DNA of 64,000 nt from Pseudo-nitzschia pungens (GCA_037355855.1 CM074764.1:5005371-5069370); one strand, 5' to 3'. Positions 1-13,049 are shown, counted from the stretch's first letter. Made by a program: numbers and translations. The notes: generated by a model not told the origin, from the sequence alone.

Positions 1-1
1 A

Positions 2-382
2 TTAGTTGTTATTTTAGCTGGCTATAAAGAACCAATGGATAAATTTTATGATTCAAATCCAGGATTATCGTCACGTATTGCAAATCATATTGATTTCCCT
101 GATTATAGTGTAGATGAGTTACTACAAATTGCTAAAATTATGTTAGATGATCAACAATATAAATTAACTCCAGAAGCTGAAGTTGCATTATCACAATATA
201 TTACGAAGCGAAAAGAAAAACCTTTATTTGCAAATGCAAGAAGTGTGAAAAATGCTTTAGATCGAGCTCGTATGCGTCAAGCAAATCGAATTTTTGATAG
301 TCGTGGCCAAGTCTTAACTAAAAAAGAGTTAGTAAATTTAGAAGCCGAAGATATTTTACAAAGTACAGTTTTTAATGATTAA
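2..382 (+). CDS. cbbX: CbbX, red-type Rubisco activase (3' part)
   Basis: AAA+ ATPase that removes inhibitory sugar phosphates from red-type (form ID) Rubisco in the stroma. Only the C-terminal 126 or so codons are present; the frame is open from base 2 and the 5' part lies outside the window. Visible are the [15 protein letters not shown] segment, which leads into the pore/sensor region, the [13 protein letters not shown] stretch ([15 protein letters not shown]) with the arginine finger area, and the helical lid ending in [18 protein letters not shown]. Ycf39 follows 15 bases later on the same strand. The presence of form ID rbcL/rbcS 3 kb away fits its role. Identity is confident from the conserved C-terminal motif series. 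Confidence 0.93.
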   Translation, partial: LVVILAGYKEPMDKFYDSNPGLSSRIANHIDFPDYSVDELLQIAKIMLDDQQYKLTPEAEVALSQYITKRKEKPLFANARSVKNALDRARMRQANRIFDSRGQVLTKKELVNLEAEDILQSTVFND

Positions 383-397
383 AGAATTTTAAATATT

Positions 398-1357
398 ATG
401 AGTTTATTAATTATTGGAGGAACAGGAACACTGGGTCGACAAATGGTTTTACAAGCTTTGTTAAAAGGTTACCCAGTTCGTTGTATGGTTCGTAACTTCC
501 GAAAAGCAAATTTCTTGAAAGAATGGGGAGTTGAGTTAGTATATGGAGATTTAACAAAACCGGAAACATTACCACCTTGTTTTAAAGGAATTACGGCTGT
601 TATTGATGCGTCTACAAGTCGTCCAAATGAATTAGAATCATTAAAAAAAGTTGATTGGGATGGCAAAATAGCTTTAATTGATGCTGCAAAAGCAGCAAAT
701 ATTCAACGCTTTATCTTTTTCTCTGCTCAAAATGTGGAGCAATTTGAAAATATTCCATTGATGAAATTAAAATATGGAATTGAAAAAAAATTGGAAGCTT
801 CAAACATTCCATATACAATCTTTCGATTAACTGGTTTTTATCAAGGATTAATTGAACAGTATGCAATTCCAATTTTAGAAAATTTACCAATATGGGTAAC
901 AAATGAAAATACTTATATTGCGTATATGGATACACAAGATATTGCAAAATTTAGTCTTCGATCTTTACAAATTCCACAAACAATCAATCAAACCTTCTTC
1001 TTAAGTGGCTTAAAAGGTTGGGTTTCATCGGAAATTATTATGTTATGTGAGCAATTAGCTGGGCAAACTGCACGTGTTCAACGTGTTCCATTAATTGTAT
1101 TAAAATTAATTAGTAATTTCTTTGGATTTTTCGAGTGGGGTCAAAATATCAGTGATCGTCTAGCATTTGTTGAAATTTTAAATACCGAAAATAATTTTTC
1201 AAAATCAACTTTTGATTTATATAAATTATTTAAAGTAGATTCAGATGAAATAGTGCAATTAGATGATTACTTCTTAGAATATTTTATTCGTTTATTAAAA
1301 CGTTTACGCGATATTAATTTTGAAGATGTTCAAAAACAACGAAATTTAATAATCTAG
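398..1357 (+). CDS. ycf39: Ycf39, NmrA-like NAD(P)-binding protein
   Basis: Atypical short-chain dehydrogenase. The cyanobacterial homologue works with high-light-inducible proteins in photosystem II assembly and chlorophyll delivery to D1. The 319-residue product has the N-terminal Rossmann motif GGTGTLGRQ (residues 7-15), then RCMVRN and the VYGDL segment typical of the NmrA/Ycf39 family, and normal family length. The frame is intact. It lies 15 bases after cbbX and 8 bases before ycf41 on the same strand, so joint transcription is likely. Confidence 0.93.
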   Translation: MSLLIIGGTGTLGRQMVLQALLKGYPVRCMVRNFRKANFLKEWGVELVYGDLTKPETLPPCFKGITAVIDASTSRPNELESLKKVDWDGKIALIDAAKAANIQRFIFFSAQNVEQFENIPLMKLKYGIEKKLEASNIPYTIFRLTGFYQGLIEQYAIPILENLPIWVTNENTYIAYMDTQDIAKFSLRSLQIPQTINQTFFLSGLKGWVSSEIIMLCEQLAGQTARVQRVPLIVLKLISNFFGFFEWGQNISDRLAFVEILNTENNFSKSTFDLYKLFKVDSDEIVQLDDYFLEYFIRLLKRLRDINFEDVQKQRNLII

Positions 1358-1365
1358 ATTAAACA

Positions 1366-1724
1366 ATGAGATTTGGGACTACAAGTTATTTCTTAGGATT
1401 AGTCAAATTGACTGGCGATTTCAGAACATATTATGTACAACCGCAAAAAAAATAATGTTGTCTTTTGTGAAACTAGGTTAGCTCCGGCTCGACCAAAAAG
1501 TACGAAACAAAAGCCTTTGACACGAGTTATGATCTATTTTTTTGGTGCATTGGGAACACAAGCACAAACTTATTATCAGAAAGGTGATTATGTCCTTGTT
1601 CAAGGGCGTTTAAAAATTTTGAAAAAAGCAACAGAATAAACCTGGAACACAGAGTTTATCGACCAAAGAATACCATTTAAATGTTTTTAAAATGTCTTTA
1701 ATTTGCCGTCCGGAAAAAGTTTGA
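1366..1724 (+). CDS. ycf41: Ycf41, OB-fold/SSB-like protein, frame broken twice
   Basis: Small conserved plastid protein of unknown role with a single-strand-binding-like fold. The ATG at 1366 opens MRFGTTSYFLGLVKLTGDF and stops at 1455, because the run of eight A near 1445 shifts the frame. The next frame carries NNVVFCETRL through GDYVLVQGRLKIL. A second slip in the A run near 1625 puts the ending YHLNVFKMSLICRPEKV, closing at 1724, in another frame. All three parts match the family order. Both breaks are in homopolymers, as in the neighbouring psbI, psaF and psaJ, so sequencing error is more likely than decay. Confidence 0.85.
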
Positions 1725-1862
1725 GAATGCTATTTTCTGGTAAACTAAAGATCAGATATGAATGCAAATTTTTAGTCTTCTTCAAAAAAACTAAAAATAA
1801 TTTAGAATCATTTTATTTTAGTATAATACATACTATTAAAAATAACTTTTAAGAAAAATAAA

Positions 1863-1980
1863 ATGCTAACTTTAAAAAATTTTAGTTTATACAACGGTTA
1901 TCTTCTTTGTCTCTTTATTTATTTTTGGACTTCTTTCAGGTGATCCATCAAGAAACCCAAATCGTAAAGATTTCGAATAA
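1863..1980 (+). CDS. psbI: Photosystem II reaction centre protein I, one frameshift
   Basis: Single-span thylakoid protein of the photosystem II core, normally 38 residues. The ATG at 1863 starts MLTLK. After the A run at about 1876 the frame shifts, and the rest of the protein is read one base on: [14 protein letters not shown] (membrane span), then [15 protein letters not shown] and TAA at 1980. The total of 118 bases is one more than the 117 expected for 38 codons plus stop, so there is a single surplus base, probably an extra A. Confidence 0.9.
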
Positions 1981-2195
1981 TTTAAAGTCTATATAGATGT
2001 TCGAACCTTTTTTATTATAAAATGGGTTCGAGCGTCCAATAATATTTATTTTTTATTTATTGCAAACTAATTCTAATTAATATATTAAACAAAAAATTTT
2101 TTTTAAACTACAGTAATATATATAGTAATAATTTTAGTTTTTTCTTTAAAATCGTTTACCAAAAATAAATTTAAAATTTAACTCAGTTACTAATT

Positions 2196-2754
2196 ATGAA
2201 AACGTTTTAATATAATTGCTTCCTTTTTTGCATTATTATTAGTCTTTACTCCAAATCAAGCTTTTGCTGAGATCGGAGGATTAAAAAAATGTAGTGAGTC
2301 GCCAGCTTTTACAAAAAGATTAAATGGTAGTGTTAAAAAGTTAGAATTAAGAATGAAACAGTACGAAGCAGATTCACCTCCAGCTTTAGCACTACAACAA
2401 CAAATTGATCGAACTAAAGCTCGTTTTGATAAGTATAGTCGATCAGAATTATTATGTGGAACTGATGGTCTACCACATTTAATTGCAGATGGTAGATGGA
2501 GTCACGCTGCAGAATTCATTTTACCTGGTTTTGGATTCATCTATATTTCTGGTTGGATTGGTTGGGTTGGTCGTAAATATTTACGTGCAGTAAGTACAAC
2601 TAAAAATCCAGCAGAAAATGAAATCATTATCAATGTTCCATTAGCTTTAAAAATTATGACTACAGGTTACATTTGGCCAATTTCAGCATGGCAAGAATTA
2701 ATTAGTGGTGAGTTAGTAGCACCAGATAGTGAAGTGACTGTTTCACCTCGTTAA
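2196..2754 (+). CDS. psaF: Photosystem I subunit III (PsaF), frameshift in leader
   Basis: Plastocyanin/cytochrome c6 docking subunit of photosystem I. The mature part is intact: after the signal peptide (cleaved after ALLLVFTPNQAFA) come the family start EIGGLKKCSESPAF, the lysine-rich donor-docking helix, the WSHAAEFILPGFGFIYISGWIGW membrane segment region and the WPISAWQELISGELVAP ending. The ATG at 2196 is followed by four A where three would keep the frame (MKRFNIIASFF). The first in-frame ATG after the break, at 2353, is internal and would lose the lumenal domain, so it is not the true start. PsaJ follows after 67 bases. Confidence 0.92.
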
Positions 2755-2821
2755 TTTTTTAATGATCAACATGTTCAATATTATTTAACAATAGTAAATT
2801 ATTTACTTTAACTTAATTTTT

Positions 2822-2948
2822 ATGGAAGACTTACAAAAATATTTATCAACTGCTCCTGTTCTTCTAACGATTTGGATGACATTTACCGCAGGTTTTATCA
2901 TTGAGATTAATCGTTTTTTTCCCAGATATGTTAGGATTATATTTCTAG
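2822..2948 (+). CDS. psaJ: Photosystem I subunit IX (PsaJ), one frameshift
   Basis: Small single-span photosystem I protein, normally about 41 residues, that steadies PsaF. The ATG at 2822 gives [18 protein letters not shown] and the membrane span to IEINRFF. A surplus T in the T run near 2918 shifts the frame; the correct ending PDMLGLYF with TAG at 2948 is one base off. The length of 127 bases is one more than 126. PsaF directly upstream is the usual partner. Confidence 0.9.
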
Positions 2949-2955
2949 ATATGAA

Positions 2956-2990
2956 GAAAGTTAGATTTAAAATATTTAAATCTAACTTTC
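2956..2990 (+). terminator. Hairpin after psaJ
   Basis: Perfect 16-bp inverted repeat with a 3-base loop (arms 2956-2971 and 2975-2990), eight bases after the psaJ stop and followed by ATTTTT. It fits a terminator or 3'-end stabilising hairpin for the psaF-psaJ transcript. Confidence 0.75.
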
Positions 2991-3155
2991 ATTTTTAAAG
3001 TAATAGAAATTTCTGATAATATCATATTTAAATATAATAAAAATAAATTTAGTTTTTAATAGATTAAGAATACTATCAATAACCCTTTAAATCATCAAGT
3101 ACTTCTATGTTATAGGGATATGTTGGTCATTTTTAGAATATTTTGTGATAGTAAA

Positions 3156-3197
3156 AAATTTTTGGACAAGAGTACAAAAACTCTTGTCCAAAAATTT
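3156..3197. terminator. Two-way hairpin between psaJ and rbcS
   Basis: Perfect 17-bp inverted repeat (arms 3156-3172 and 3181-3197, 8-base loop) with AAATTTTT and AAAAATTT outer ends. It sits between the convergent psaJ and rbcS genes, so it can end transcripts from either side. The rest of 2991-3267 shows no gene. Confidence 0.8.
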
Positions 3198-3267
3198 AGA
3201 ATCAATGTGAATAAATAACGTTTAAGTTAATTATTAGAAGTTAATCCTAGCACAATTACTAATAATA

Positions 3268-3687
3268 TTAGTAACGAGCACCTTCTGGATTAGCTTGAAC
3301 ACTGTATGATTTAATTGTGTATTGAATGAAACGACCTTCACGTTCTGTACGCTCTAAGTAGAAACCTGGTTCGTTTGCTGGACGGTTTGCGATAAATGAC
3401 ATAACACAACTTTCAGTACCGTAACTTGCATCAAATGCGTTAATACGGATGTAACCAGCAGCACATGCTTTACGAGCTTCTTTTAATTCGAACATTACAG
3501 ATGCAGAATCTTTAATATCGAATAAAGGTAAACCCCATAATTCCCAGTAACTATTACGTGGGTGTGGATCATCTGTCCATTCAACGTTCATTGCTAAACC
3601 GCGGCTAATAGCGTAAGCAATTTGCTTTTCAATTTGTTCATCAGTTAAATCTGGTAAGAACGAGAAACAACCTTGTGTAAGTCTCAC
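3268..3687 (-). CDS. rbcS: Rubisco small subunit, form ID
   Basis: Small subunit of form ID Rubisco, plastid-encoded in diatoms, 139 residues, intact. It begins MRLTQGCFSFLPDLTDEQI and shows YWELWGLPLF and the extended C-terminus of red-type small subunits. The start codon is GTG (3687-3685), preceded ten bases upstream by AAGGAG. No ATG in a sensible position keeps the conserved N-terminus, so the ribosome binding site decides this start. It lies 37 bases after rbcL in the same direction: a classic rbcL-rbcS operon. Confidence 0.96.
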   Translation of the reverse strand: MRLTQGCFSFLPDLTDEQIEKQIAYAISRGLAMNVEWTDDPHPRNSYWELWGLPLFDIKDSASVMFELKEARKACAAGYIRINAFDASYGTESCVMSFIANRPANEPGFYLERTEREGRFIQYTIKSYSVQANPEGARY

Positions 3688-3724
3688 TATTCAAATACTC
3701 CTTTAATTTTTTAAAAGTAATTTA

Positions 3725-5509
<1,785 letters not shown>

Positions 5510-6678
5510 ATGATTAACCAATCAAATAAAGTTTTAAATACCAATATTACTAAATTGGTAAATAAAACCTACCAATATGGATTTTCAACAAATATTGAAA
5601 AAGATATTATTAAGAAAGGACTAAATGAACAAACGGTTACCTTGATTTCAAAGAAAAAACAAGAACCAGAATTTTTGTTAGAATTTCGTTTAAAGGCATA
5701 CAAAAGATGGAAACAAATGTCTGAGCCTGAATGGGCTTATTTAAAATTTCCACAAATTAATTATCAAGAAATTGTTTATTATTCCGCGCCTAAATCTAAA
5801 AAGAAATTACAAGATTTAAATGAAGTTGATCCAGAATTACTGCAAACTTTTGAAAAATTAGGAATTTCATTAACGGAACAAAAACGATTAGCAAATGTTG
5901 CTGTTGATGTGGTATTCGATAGTGTTTTCAGTAGGAACAACATTTCAAGATGAATTAAGTAAATATGGAATTATTTTTTCATCAATTTCAGAAGCGGTTC
6001 ATCATTCACCTGAATTAATTAAAAAATACTTAGGTTCAGTTGTACCAATTGGAGATAATTATTTTTCGGCATTAAATTCGGCGGTATTTACGGATGGATC
6101 GTTTTGTTATATTCCCGAGGATACAATTTGTCCATTAGATATTTCTACATATTTTAGAATCAATGATGAAAATTCAGGACAGTTTGAACGCACATTATTA
6201 ATTGCTGAAAAAAAATAGCCAAGTTAATTATTTAGAAGGTTGTACTGCTCCTCAGTATGATACCAATCAACTTCATGCAGCTGTTGTTGAATTAGTAGCT
6301 TTAGAAAATGCCACAATTAAATATTCAACAGTTCAGAATTGGTATTCAGGAAATGAATATGGTAAGGGGGGAATTTATAACTTTGTGACTAAACGTGGTT
6401 TATGTGCTGGAGCCAATTCAAAAATTTCCTGGACACAAGTTGAAACGGGATCTGCAATCACATGGAAATACCCAAGTTGTGTTTTAATGGGTGATAACTC
6501 ACAAGGTGAGTTTTATTCCGTTGCATTAACGAATAATTATCAGCAAGCGGATACGGGAACAAAAATGATGCATATTGGTAAAAATTCACGAAGTCGAATT
6601 ATCTCCAAAGGTATTTCTGCTGGTAAATCTAAAAATAGTTACCGTGGATTTGTAAATGTATTGAATAAGGCTCATGGT
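5510..6678 (+). CDS. sufB: SufB Fe-S assembly scaffold, two frameshifts, 3' end in gap
   Basis: Component of the SufBCD scaffold that builds Fe-S clusters in plastids (also called ycf24). The protein is in three frames: residues from [10 protein letters not shown] to [13 protein letters not shown], then [23 protein letters not shown] to LLIAEK, then [27 protein letters not shown] onwards to the N gap. The slips are a surplus T near 5922 and a surplus A in the A run near 6210. YLEGCTAP and [15 protein letters not shown] are SufB signatures. Roughly the last fifth of the usual 480 or so residues is hidden by N. Confidence 0.93.
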
Positions 6679-7178
6679 NNNNNNNNNNNNNNNNNNNNNN
6701 NNNNNNNNNNNNNNNNNNNNNNNNNNNNNNNNNNNNNNNNNNNNNNNNNNNNNNNNNNNNNNNNNNNNNNNNNNNNNNNNNNNNNNNNNNNNNNNNNNNN
6801 NNNNNNNNNNNNNNNNNNNNNNNNNNNNNNNNNNNNNNNNNNNNNNNNNNNNNNNNNNNNNNNNNNNNNNNNNNNNNNNNNNNNNNNNNNNNNNNNNNNN
6901 NNNNNNNNNNNNNNNNNNNNNNNNNNNNNNNNNNNNNNNNNNNNNNNNNNNNNNNNNNNNNNNNNNNNNNNNNNNNNNNNNNNNNNNNNNNNNNNNNNNN
7001 NNNNNNNNNNNNNNNNNNNNNNNNNNNNNNNNNNNNNNNNNNNNNNNNNNNNNNNNNNNNNNNNNNNNNNNNNNNNNNNNNNNNNNNNNNNNNNNNNNNN
7101 NNNNNNNNNNNNNNNNNNNNNNNNNNNNNNNNNNNNNNNNNNNNNNNNNNNNNNNNNNNNNNNNNNNNNNNNNNNNNN
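6679..7178. other. Scaffold gap, 500 N
   Basis: Exactly 500 undetermined bases. The left edge cuts sufB and the right edge begins in the spacer between ccsA and rps16. The round size suggests a placeholder, so true distance and adjacency are unknown. Confidence 0.98.
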
Positions 7179-7394
7179 ATATTAAGAAATTATTTTCAAT
7201 TAACAGTAGTTTTAGAATACTCCTCGAAAACTATAAATAAAAAGTAGATTCGAATTATTGGCTAGAATTATCATAGAGTGGTTTTGTCACAAAAGATTAT
7301 TAGGAAAATATCATCTTTTTGCAACAAAATTTTTTAACTTAGAGATACTTACAAGTTAAAAATTCTATAGGTTGCGAAAACCGTTTCAAATTGT

Positions 7395-8378
7395 TTATGC
7401 AAAACCCACCCATAACTATTGGTAAGCCTTTTCCTAAGAAATTCACTCCTAAATAACAAATCCAAATTACGAAGAATCCTAAACCACCTAAAGGATTGCT
7501 GTTTTTTTTTTCCTTCCCATCCTTTGTAATACGTGCAAATGAAGATAATAAGTAGCAAATACTAACCATGTAATTAATGCCCATGTTTCTTTGGGATCCC
7601 AACTCCAGTAAAGAACCCCAAGCTTCATTTGCCCAAACACCCACCAGAGATAATGCCAATTGTTTAAAAATGGAAAAACCTAATCCAATAATACGATAAC
7701 TCCAGTTATCAATACTCTGTAATAATTTTAATTCCCAAAGTCTGAAACTTCAGAGTCCCCCCCCCCCCCCCCGGCAACTTCAGAAGATGAGAAATTAATT
7801 TGGCTTCATAATAATCTAACATACATTATAAAACCCTGATGAAGAGTTATCTATTGATTTTAAATCGTCTCTTTATAGCCAGAAATTACTAAAAATAAGA
7901 TACATAGAAGAGAAACCCATAATTAGTGTTCCATAACTTAATAACATCATACTTACATGCATCATCAACCAATTAGATTGTAAGGCCGGAAACTAAAGGG
8001 GCTAGATTTCTGCATTTCGGGTGAAAGTGTTAAATTCGCAAATCCACTAATTAATAATGTAATTGGAATAACGATAGCACCAATTAACCGACTACTTGTT
8101 TTTGTTTCAATATACAAATAAACCGCTAATAAGATCATGTTAAAAAAAAGTAAAGATTTCATATAAATTACTTAATGGGAAATAACCCGCTACGATCCAA
8201 CGAGAGCAAAGAATAAAAATAGAGACACAGTAGCAAGACTTGTACTGATTCGACCTACTGTCGATAAAGAAGATTTATCATTAAAGAATAATAAATTAAC
8301 CCAATAAATTACCATTGCAAAAAGTAAAATAGCAAAAACAGCATTTGATAACGCGTTTTGAATTTCATTCCAATCCAT
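7395..8378 (-). CDS. ccsA: CcsA, copy 1, many frameshifts
   Basis: Same gene as the intact copy at 33976-34929. This copy is about 30 bases longer and broken in many places, including a run of 16 C at 7757-7772 where the clean copy has a single C. The start [25 protein letters not shown] is readable from 8378. Sequencing error is the likely cause. Confidence 0.85.
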
Positions 8379-8547
8379 GAAATTTCTCCAATAAAATTTT
8401 TTTGTGTAAATTGTAATACGCTTTTATTATTGTACCACAAAATGATCAAATTATATTGAAGTATAAAACATATCTAAGAATTTACGTTGACATTCATTTC
8501 GGTATGACGTTATTATCAATTTACTTTTAATTAAAAATTATTATTGT

Positions 8548-8848
8548 ATGGCAGTGCAAAGAGACTATGAGATAATGATTCTTTTAACAGAAGAATTTAA
8601 TGACAGTGAACTAAAAAACGTGGGTATTTAATTATGCCAAAAATTTACGAAAGTTTAACGTATCGGATATTTCTGTAATTTCACGTGGAAAACATAATTT
8701 GGCTTATTCAATTGTTAATAAAACAAAAGGAAATTATATTCAATTGAATTTCTCAAGTATGCCAAAATATATCAACAATTTTGCTAATACTTTAAAATTA
8801 GATTCACATGTTTTACGATTCTTAATCTTTAATAAAGAAACCAATTAA
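8548..8848 (+). CDS. rps6: Ribosomal protein S6, copy 1, one frameshift
   Basis: Matches the intact copy at 35095-35394 except for one surplus A in the run near 8617, which breaks the frame after LTEEFNDSELK. Its start is divergent from ccsA. Confidence 0.88.
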
Positions 8849-8932
8849 TACAATTGGTTTTTTATTAGAATAAACTTACCTATTTAAATTAGTTTATTGA
8901 GGCAACATGGGAATTTTACCTTAAATAAATTG

Positions 8933-8961
8933 TTGTAATCTGAAATATTATATGTTATACT
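8933..8961 (+). promoter_or_regulatory. Sigma70-like promoter of trnN, copy 1
   Basis: TTGTAA (8933-8938), 17-base spacer, TATACT (8956-8961), 29 bases before trnN. Same as in copy 3 at 35480-35508. Confidence 0.6.
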
Positions 8962-8990
8962 TTTAACATCATACTCAGGTATGTGTACTG

Positions 8991-9062
8991 TCCTCAGTAG
9001 CTCAGTGGTAGAGCAATCGGCTGTTAACCGATTGGCCGTAGGTTCAAGTCCTACCTGGGGAG
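8991..9062 (+). tRNA. trnN: tRNA-Asn(GUU), copy 1
   Basis: 72 bases with acceptor pairs TCCTCAG/CTGGGGA, D stem, anticodon GTT in the loop of CGGCTGTTAACCG, and the GGTTCAAGTCC T arm. Identical to the other two copies. Confidence 0.95.
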
Positions 9063-9081
9063 TAAAAAAACTAAATATTCT

Positions 9082-9891
9082 ATGATAAATAACTCTGATA
9101 AATTAAAGATTGGCGACAAGACCTTTACATCAAGATTAATGTTAGGAACTGGGAAATACAAAACAACAAAAGATGGGATTGATAGTATTTCTAGTAGTGA
9201 ATGTGAAATTGTGACTGTAGCGATTCGACGCTTACCAACAAATTTAAAACATGATACAACGAACTTTTTAAATCATTTAGATTGGAATAAACATTGGTTA
9301 TTACCAAATACAGCAGGCTCCCAAACAGCAGATGAAGCTATTCGAATGGCCTTTTTAGGGCACGAATTAGCTTGCCGCCTTGGGCAAGAAGATAATTTTT
9401 TTGTCAAATTAGAAGTAATTTCAGATCCAAAATATTTACTACCCGATCCAATTGGAACTTTAAAAGCTGCTGAATTTTTAATAAAAAAAGGTTTTACTGT
9501 ATTACCTTATATTAATGCTGACCCTATGTTGGCATTACACTTAGAAGATTTAGGGTGTGCGACTGTGATGCCATTAGGTTCTCCTATTGGCTCCGGACAA
9601 GGTTTAGCAAATTTGACAAACATTAAAATTATTGTTGAAAATGCCCAAGTTCCAGTAATTGTTGATGCTGGAATAGGAACAACTAGTGAAGCAACCATGG
9701 CAATGGAGTTAGGCGTTGATGGAGTTTTATTAAATACGGCCGTTGCGCAAGCTAAAAATCCAGCGCAAATGGCTTACGCTATGAATTTAGGAGTCAAAGC
9801 CGGACGCTTAACTTATTTAGCCGGTCGAATGGAGAAAAAACATTATGCAACTGCAAGCTCTCCACTTACTAATATTAGTACATTATTATAA
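9082..9891 (+). CDS. thiG: Thiazole synthase ThiG, copy 1, intact
   Basis: Intact 269-residue copy; see the description at 35629. It differs from copy 3 by one silent base in the Asp codon of INADPM (GAC here, GAT there). The inverted copy 2 shares the GAC form. Confidence 0.95.
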   Translation: MINNSDKLKIGDKTFTSRLMLGTGKYKTTKDGIDSISSSECEIVTVAIRRLPTNLKHDTTNFLNHLDWNKHWLLPNTAGSQTADEAIRMAFLGHELACRLGQEDNFFVKLEVISDPKYLLPDPIGTLKAAEFLIKKGFTVLPYINADPMLALHLEDLGCATVMPLGSPIGSGQGLANLTNIKIIVENAQVPVIVDAGIGTTSEATMAMELGVDGVLLNTAVAQAKNPAQMAYAMNLGVKAGRLTYLAGRMEKKHYATASSPLTNISTLL

Positions 9892-10018
9892 GAATTTATG
9901 TATAATAACTAATGGGTGGTAAGACTGACTCACCCTTAATTAATTAAGTCAGTAGTATAATAAATAAGTGAATAGAAACTAACGCAGATTTTTAAATAAC
10001 TACAACTAATTAATTATT

Positions 10019-12874
10019 ATGTTTGAAAAATTTACTGAAGGTGCGATTAAAGTTATCATGTTATCGCAAGAAGAAGCACGACGAATGGGCCATAACTTTG
10101 TTGGAACTGAACAACTTTTATTAGGGGTAATTGGTCAACGACATGGTATTGGTGCTCGAGCTTTAAAAAAGATAAAAGTTACTTTAAAAAAAACTAGAAA
10201 AGAAATTGAATTGTATATTGGACGTGGTACAGGATTTGTTGCTTCTGAAATTCCTTTTACACCAAGAGCAAAACGTGTTCTAGAAATGGCGGTTCATGAA
10301 GGAAAAGATTTAGGACAAAATTTTGTTGGTACGGAACACATCTTATTAGCTCTTATTGCTGAACCTGATGGTGTTGCACGACGCACATTGGACAAAATGC
10401 GTGTTAATCTTCCTAATCTAAGAAATTTAGTTTTAGCCTATATTGAAGAAACGCAAGAGGAAATGCTACGTCCATTATCACAAGCTGAAAAATACTTATT
10501 AGAACGTGAGAGACGTGGTAGTCAAACTCCAACATTGGATGAGTATGCTGAAAATATTAGTAAAGAAGCAGTGGATGGCGAGTTAGATCCAGTTATTGGA
10601 CGAGAACAAGAAATTGATAATGTAATTGCAACTCTAGCTCGTCGAAGAAAAAACAATCCAGTTTTAATCGGTGAACCTGGGGTTGGTAAAACTGCAGTTG
10701 CAGAAGGATTAGCGCAATTAATTTTAACAGAAAAAGGGCCAAACTTCTTAGATGGCAGTATTATCATGGCGTTAGATTTAGGCTCAATTTTAGCTGGTAC
10801 TAAATATCGTGGTGAATTTGAAGAACGTTTAAAACGAATTGTTGAAGAGGCGCAAAATGAGCGTTCAGTTATTGTAGTTATTGATGAAATTCATACATTA
10901 GTTGGAGCTGGTGCAGCCGAAGGCGCTGTAGATGCTGCAAACATTTTAAAACCAGCTTTAGCACGTGGTAAATTCCGTTGTATTGGAGCAACTACAAACG
11001 AAGAATATCGTAAATATATTGAGCGTGATGCAGCTTTAGAACGTCGTTTCCAACCTGTTCGTGTAGATGAGCCAAGTGTTGGTACAACAATTGAAATCTT
11101 ACGTGGTTTAAGATCCAAATTTGAACAACATCATGCATTAAGCTATCATGATAAAGCGTTAGAACAAGCAGCTATTCTTTCAAATAAATATATTGCAGAT
11201 CGTTTCTTACCAGATAAAGCAATTGATGTTATCGATGAAGCAGCAGCTCGTGTTCGATTAGAAAATAGACGATTACCAAAAGGTTTACAAATCTTATTAA
11301 CAGAATTACAAGATACACTAAAAGATAAAGAAGAGTGTGTTAAAGATCATGATTTTGATGCCGCAAGACAGTTGGTAGATCATGAAATCGAAGTGCGAAC
11401 ACATATTCGTATCATGAAAAAATCAGCAGCAGCTCAGAAAAAACGATTAGGCATTGTGAGAGAAGATATCGACATTGTTAATGAAAATGACATTGCAAAT
11501 GTAATTTCAAATTGGACTGGGGTTCCCGTAAATAAACTTACAGGTTCTGAATCAGAACGATTAATGAAAATGGAAGAAGAGCTTCATAAACGACTTATTG
11601 GTCAAGATCATGCCGTAACGTCAGTTTCCAAAGCGGTTCGTCGTGCCCGAGTAGGCTTAAATGATCCAAATCGTCCAATTGCAAGTTTTATCTTTGCGGG
11701 ACCAACGGGTGTTGGAAAAACGGAATTAACAAAAGCATTATCAGACTACATGTTTAGTACAGATATGATTCGATTAGATATGTCTGAATTTATGGAAAAA
11801 CATACGGTAGCTAAATTAATTGGTTCACCTCCAGGTTATGTAGGTTATAACGAAGGTGGTTTATTAACAGAAGCTGTTCGTTCAACTCCATATACTGTAG
11901 TATTATTTGATGAGGTTGAAAAAGCTCATCCGGATGTTTTCAATTTATTATTACAAATTTTAGATGATGGTCGTTTATCTGATTCAAAAGGTCGTGTTGT
12001 AGATTTTACAAATACCTTAATTATCATGACAACGAATTTAGGATCTAAGATTATTGAACGTGAAAGTGGAATTAAAACCAAATTACAACAAGGTGATGAT
12101 AGAAAGTTTAAAGTAACTCCTGATGCTGTTTTAGGGTGGGAACCAAGACCGGAACCTGCTACAGATCCAAAAGTTTTTGGGCGTATTAAATCATTAGTAC
12201 ATGAAGAACTTAAAAATTTCTTCCGTCCAGAATTCTTAAACCGTATTGATGAGATTATTGTATTCAACCATTTAACACGTCTTGATCTTTGGAGAATTTG
12301 TGGATTAATGATTAACCAAATTAAAACACGATTAGCAGATAAAGAATTAGAATTAGTAGTTACATTCCCGGTTCAAGCCTTTTTAACTGATGAAGGTTAT
12401 GACCCACTTTATGGGGCTAGACCATTACGACGTTCGATCTCTAAATATTTAGAAGATACGTTAGCAGAACAATGTTTATCGCAAACTCTATTCCCAAATA
12501 CTAAAATTATTGTTCGTCGTAAACGAGTAGAAGATAGTATTTTAACTTATACAAATGAATTGGAAGTAGAAATCAATTTTGATAACGTCGATCGTCGTTT
12601 CTTCGAAGAAGGTGGTTCAGAAGGAGCTGTAACTAATGCTAGCAATGCTTTAACAGATGCACCTACTGATAAATCATCAGATTCAATTAATCCATCTAGT
12701 GACCAAGATGATGATCAAAAAGAAAGTGCATGGCAAAAAGCTAAAAGAAAGTATAACGAACGAAAAGAGAAACGCTCACAGGACAAAAAAGCAAGAAAAT
12801 TTAAAATTCCAAGAGCAGAAGGTGAAGACAAGGGTGGTATTTTTGGCTCTAGAAAAAAAATAGATGAAGAGTAG
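10019..12874 (+). CDS. clpC: ClpC AAA+ chaperone, copy 1, intact
   Basis: Intact 951-residue copy, the same in length and, as far as compared, in sequence as the copy at 36566-39421, where domains are described. It begins 127 bases after thiG. Confidence 0.97.
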   Translation: MFEKFTEGAIKVIMLSQEEARRMGHNFVGTEQLLLGVIGQRHGIGARALKKIKVTLKKTRKEIELYIGRGTGFVASEIPFTPRAKRVLEMAVHEGKDLGQNFVGTEHILLALIAEPDGVARRTLDKMRVNLPNLRNLVLAYIEETQEEMLRPLSQAEKYLLERERRGSQTPTLDEYAENISKEAVDGELDPVIGREQEIDNVIATLARRRKNNPVLIGEPGVGKTAVAEGLAQLILTEKGPNFLDGSIIMALDLGSILAGTKYRGEFEERLKRIVEEAQNERSVIVVIDEIHTLVGAGAAEGAVDAANILKPALARGKFRCIGATTNEEYRKYIERDAALERRFQPVRVDEPSVGTTIEILRGLRSKFEQHHALSYHDKALEQAAILSNKYIADRFLPDKAIDVIDEAAARVRLENRRLPKGLQILLTELQDTLKDKEECVKDHDFDAARQLVDHEIEVRTHIRIMKKSAAAQKKRLGIVREDIDIVNENDIANVISNWTGVPVNKLTGSESERLMKMEEELHKRLIGQDHAVTSVSKAVRRARVGLNDPNRPIASFIFAGPTGVGKTELTKALSDYMFSTDMIRLDMSEFMEKHTVAKLIGSPPGYVGYNEGGLLTEAVRSTPYTVVLFDEVEKAHPDVFNLLLQILDDGRLSDSKGRVVDFTNTLIIMTTNLGSKIIERESGIKTKLQQGDDRKFKVTPDAVLGWEPRPEPATDPKVFGRIKSLVHEELKNFFRPEFLNRIDEIIVFNHLTRLDLWRICGLMINQIKTRLADKELELVVTFPVQAFLTDEGYDPLYGARPLRRSISKYLEDTLAEQCLSQTLFPNTKIIVRRKRVEDSILTYTNELEVEINFDNVDRRFFEEGGSEGAVTNASNALTDAPTDKSSDSINPSSDQDDDQKESAWQKAKRKYNERKEKRSQDKKARKFKIPRAEGEDKGGIFGSRKKIDEE

Positions 12875-12894
12875 TTAAAATTAACTATAAAAAC

Positions 12895-12970
12895 TTGAAA
12901 TAATAAATCACGACTTTGAAATAAAAAATAACGTTATTTTTTATTTCAAAGTCGTGATTTATTATTTCAA
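12895..12970. repeat. 76-bp perfect palindrome after clpC, copy 1
   Basis: Two 38-base arms meet at AACGTT with no loop. It lies 20 bases after the clpC stop and before rpl32, like the palindromes at 26260-26335 and 39442-39517. Probable transcript-end hairpin. Confidence 0.9.
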
Positions 12971-13049
12971 AAACTATTACTATTAATACTTGACTTTTAA
13001 AACAAATTAGTATAAGATTGTTAAAAGTATATTCATATAAAAAATAATA

